Assembly (NCBI RefSeq): GCF_001544315.1
Contig: NZ_BCQG01000005.1
Coordinates: 25,944-89,943, forward strand
Direction: 5' to 3'
Source: Geobacillus jurassicus NBRC 107829
Lineage (GTDB): Bacteria; Bacillota; Bacilli; Bacillales; Anoxybacillaceae
DNA length: 64,000 nucleotides
The notes below the pieces were generated by a model. The model was not told where the DNA came from and searched no databases. It saw nothing but the letters and a program-made list of their open reading frames with translations. A program made the translations under genes and the position numbers. Below are positions 63,956 through 64,000 of this stretch, piece after piece; position 1 is the first letter of the stretch; each line of letters starts with the position of its first letter.

Positions 63956-64000
63956 TCATAGCAGAAATAGGGGAAAGAAACAACGACGATATACGGCTGG

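Overview
The window is chromosomal DNA from a thermophilic Firmicute, most likely Geobacillus or a close relative. Most protein sequences and the gene order match the yui-yum-yut-yun-suf-met-yus part of the Bacillus subtilis chromosome. Codons favour G or C at the third position, GTG and TTG starts are common, and ribosome-binding sites are strong. Sporulation genes are present (yutH, a YhcN/YlaJ lipoprotein, yunB, yuzL, a CotF-like pair). I see no rRNA, tRNA, CRISPR array, intact transposase or prophage.

Layout. 0-4.6 kb: a biotin transporter (bioY) with a biotin-repressor operator, a phosphate transporter pair (ykaA-pit) behind a phosphate-type operator array, and a frameshifted leucyl aminopeptidase gene. 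4.7-14.9 kb: a cobalamin-binding-protein homologue, yuiC/yuiB/yuiA, a Nudix hydrolase, two type II NADH dehydrogenase-like genes, ferredoxin-NADP reductase, dapF and Fe-S carriers. 15-19.4 kb: the hom-thrC-thrB threonine operon and a hydroxyacid dehydrogenase. 19.5-26.8 kb: yutH, pgpA, yutF, yutE, yutD, a spore lipoprotein, lipA and a cell-wall peptidase. 27-31.8 kb: a complete livJHMGF branched-chain amino-acid ABC transporter. 32-37.3 kb: yunB-yunF and a LysE-type exporter. 37.6-46.5 kb: sufCDSUB, a CMD-family protein, and metNIQ under an S-box (SAM-I) riboswitch. 46.5-56.2 kb: yusD-yusF, gcvH, yusI, the fadN-fadA-fadE beta-oxidation operon with a FadR box, yuzL and proline dehydrogenase. 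56.3-60 kb: spore coat genes, two tiny glycine/aromatic-rich paralogues, and bioDA led by an internally deleted BioY. 60-64 kb: a divergent pyruvate-kinase-like protein, a 36-residue zinc ribbon, a half-size thioredoxin-reductase-like flavoprotein and a flavin reductase.

How it fits together. Several systems share a supply line. SufCDSUB, YutM and YutI make and carry Fe-S clusters used by enzymes such as LipA; LipA makes the lipoyl group carried by GcvH. Biotin uptake and synthesis are tied together by matching operators about 59 kb apart. FadN/A/E form one inducible fatty-acid oxidation unit, and hom-thrC-thrB one pathway unit.

The most unusual signals are non-coding or miniature. They include a hairpin that buries the yunB ribosome-binding site and carries a possible promoter in its loop, a 58-codon in-frame internal deletion of BioY kept in front of bioD, an 11-bp-phased TTTACA array before ykaA-pit, a 10-bp direct repeat on the hom promoter, a small family of hairpin-bearing mobile-like repeats (one copy two-armed), and a second repeat pair with a conserved folded core. 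Start sites were chosen by eye from ribosome-binding sites and family alignments recalled from memory; no database search was run.
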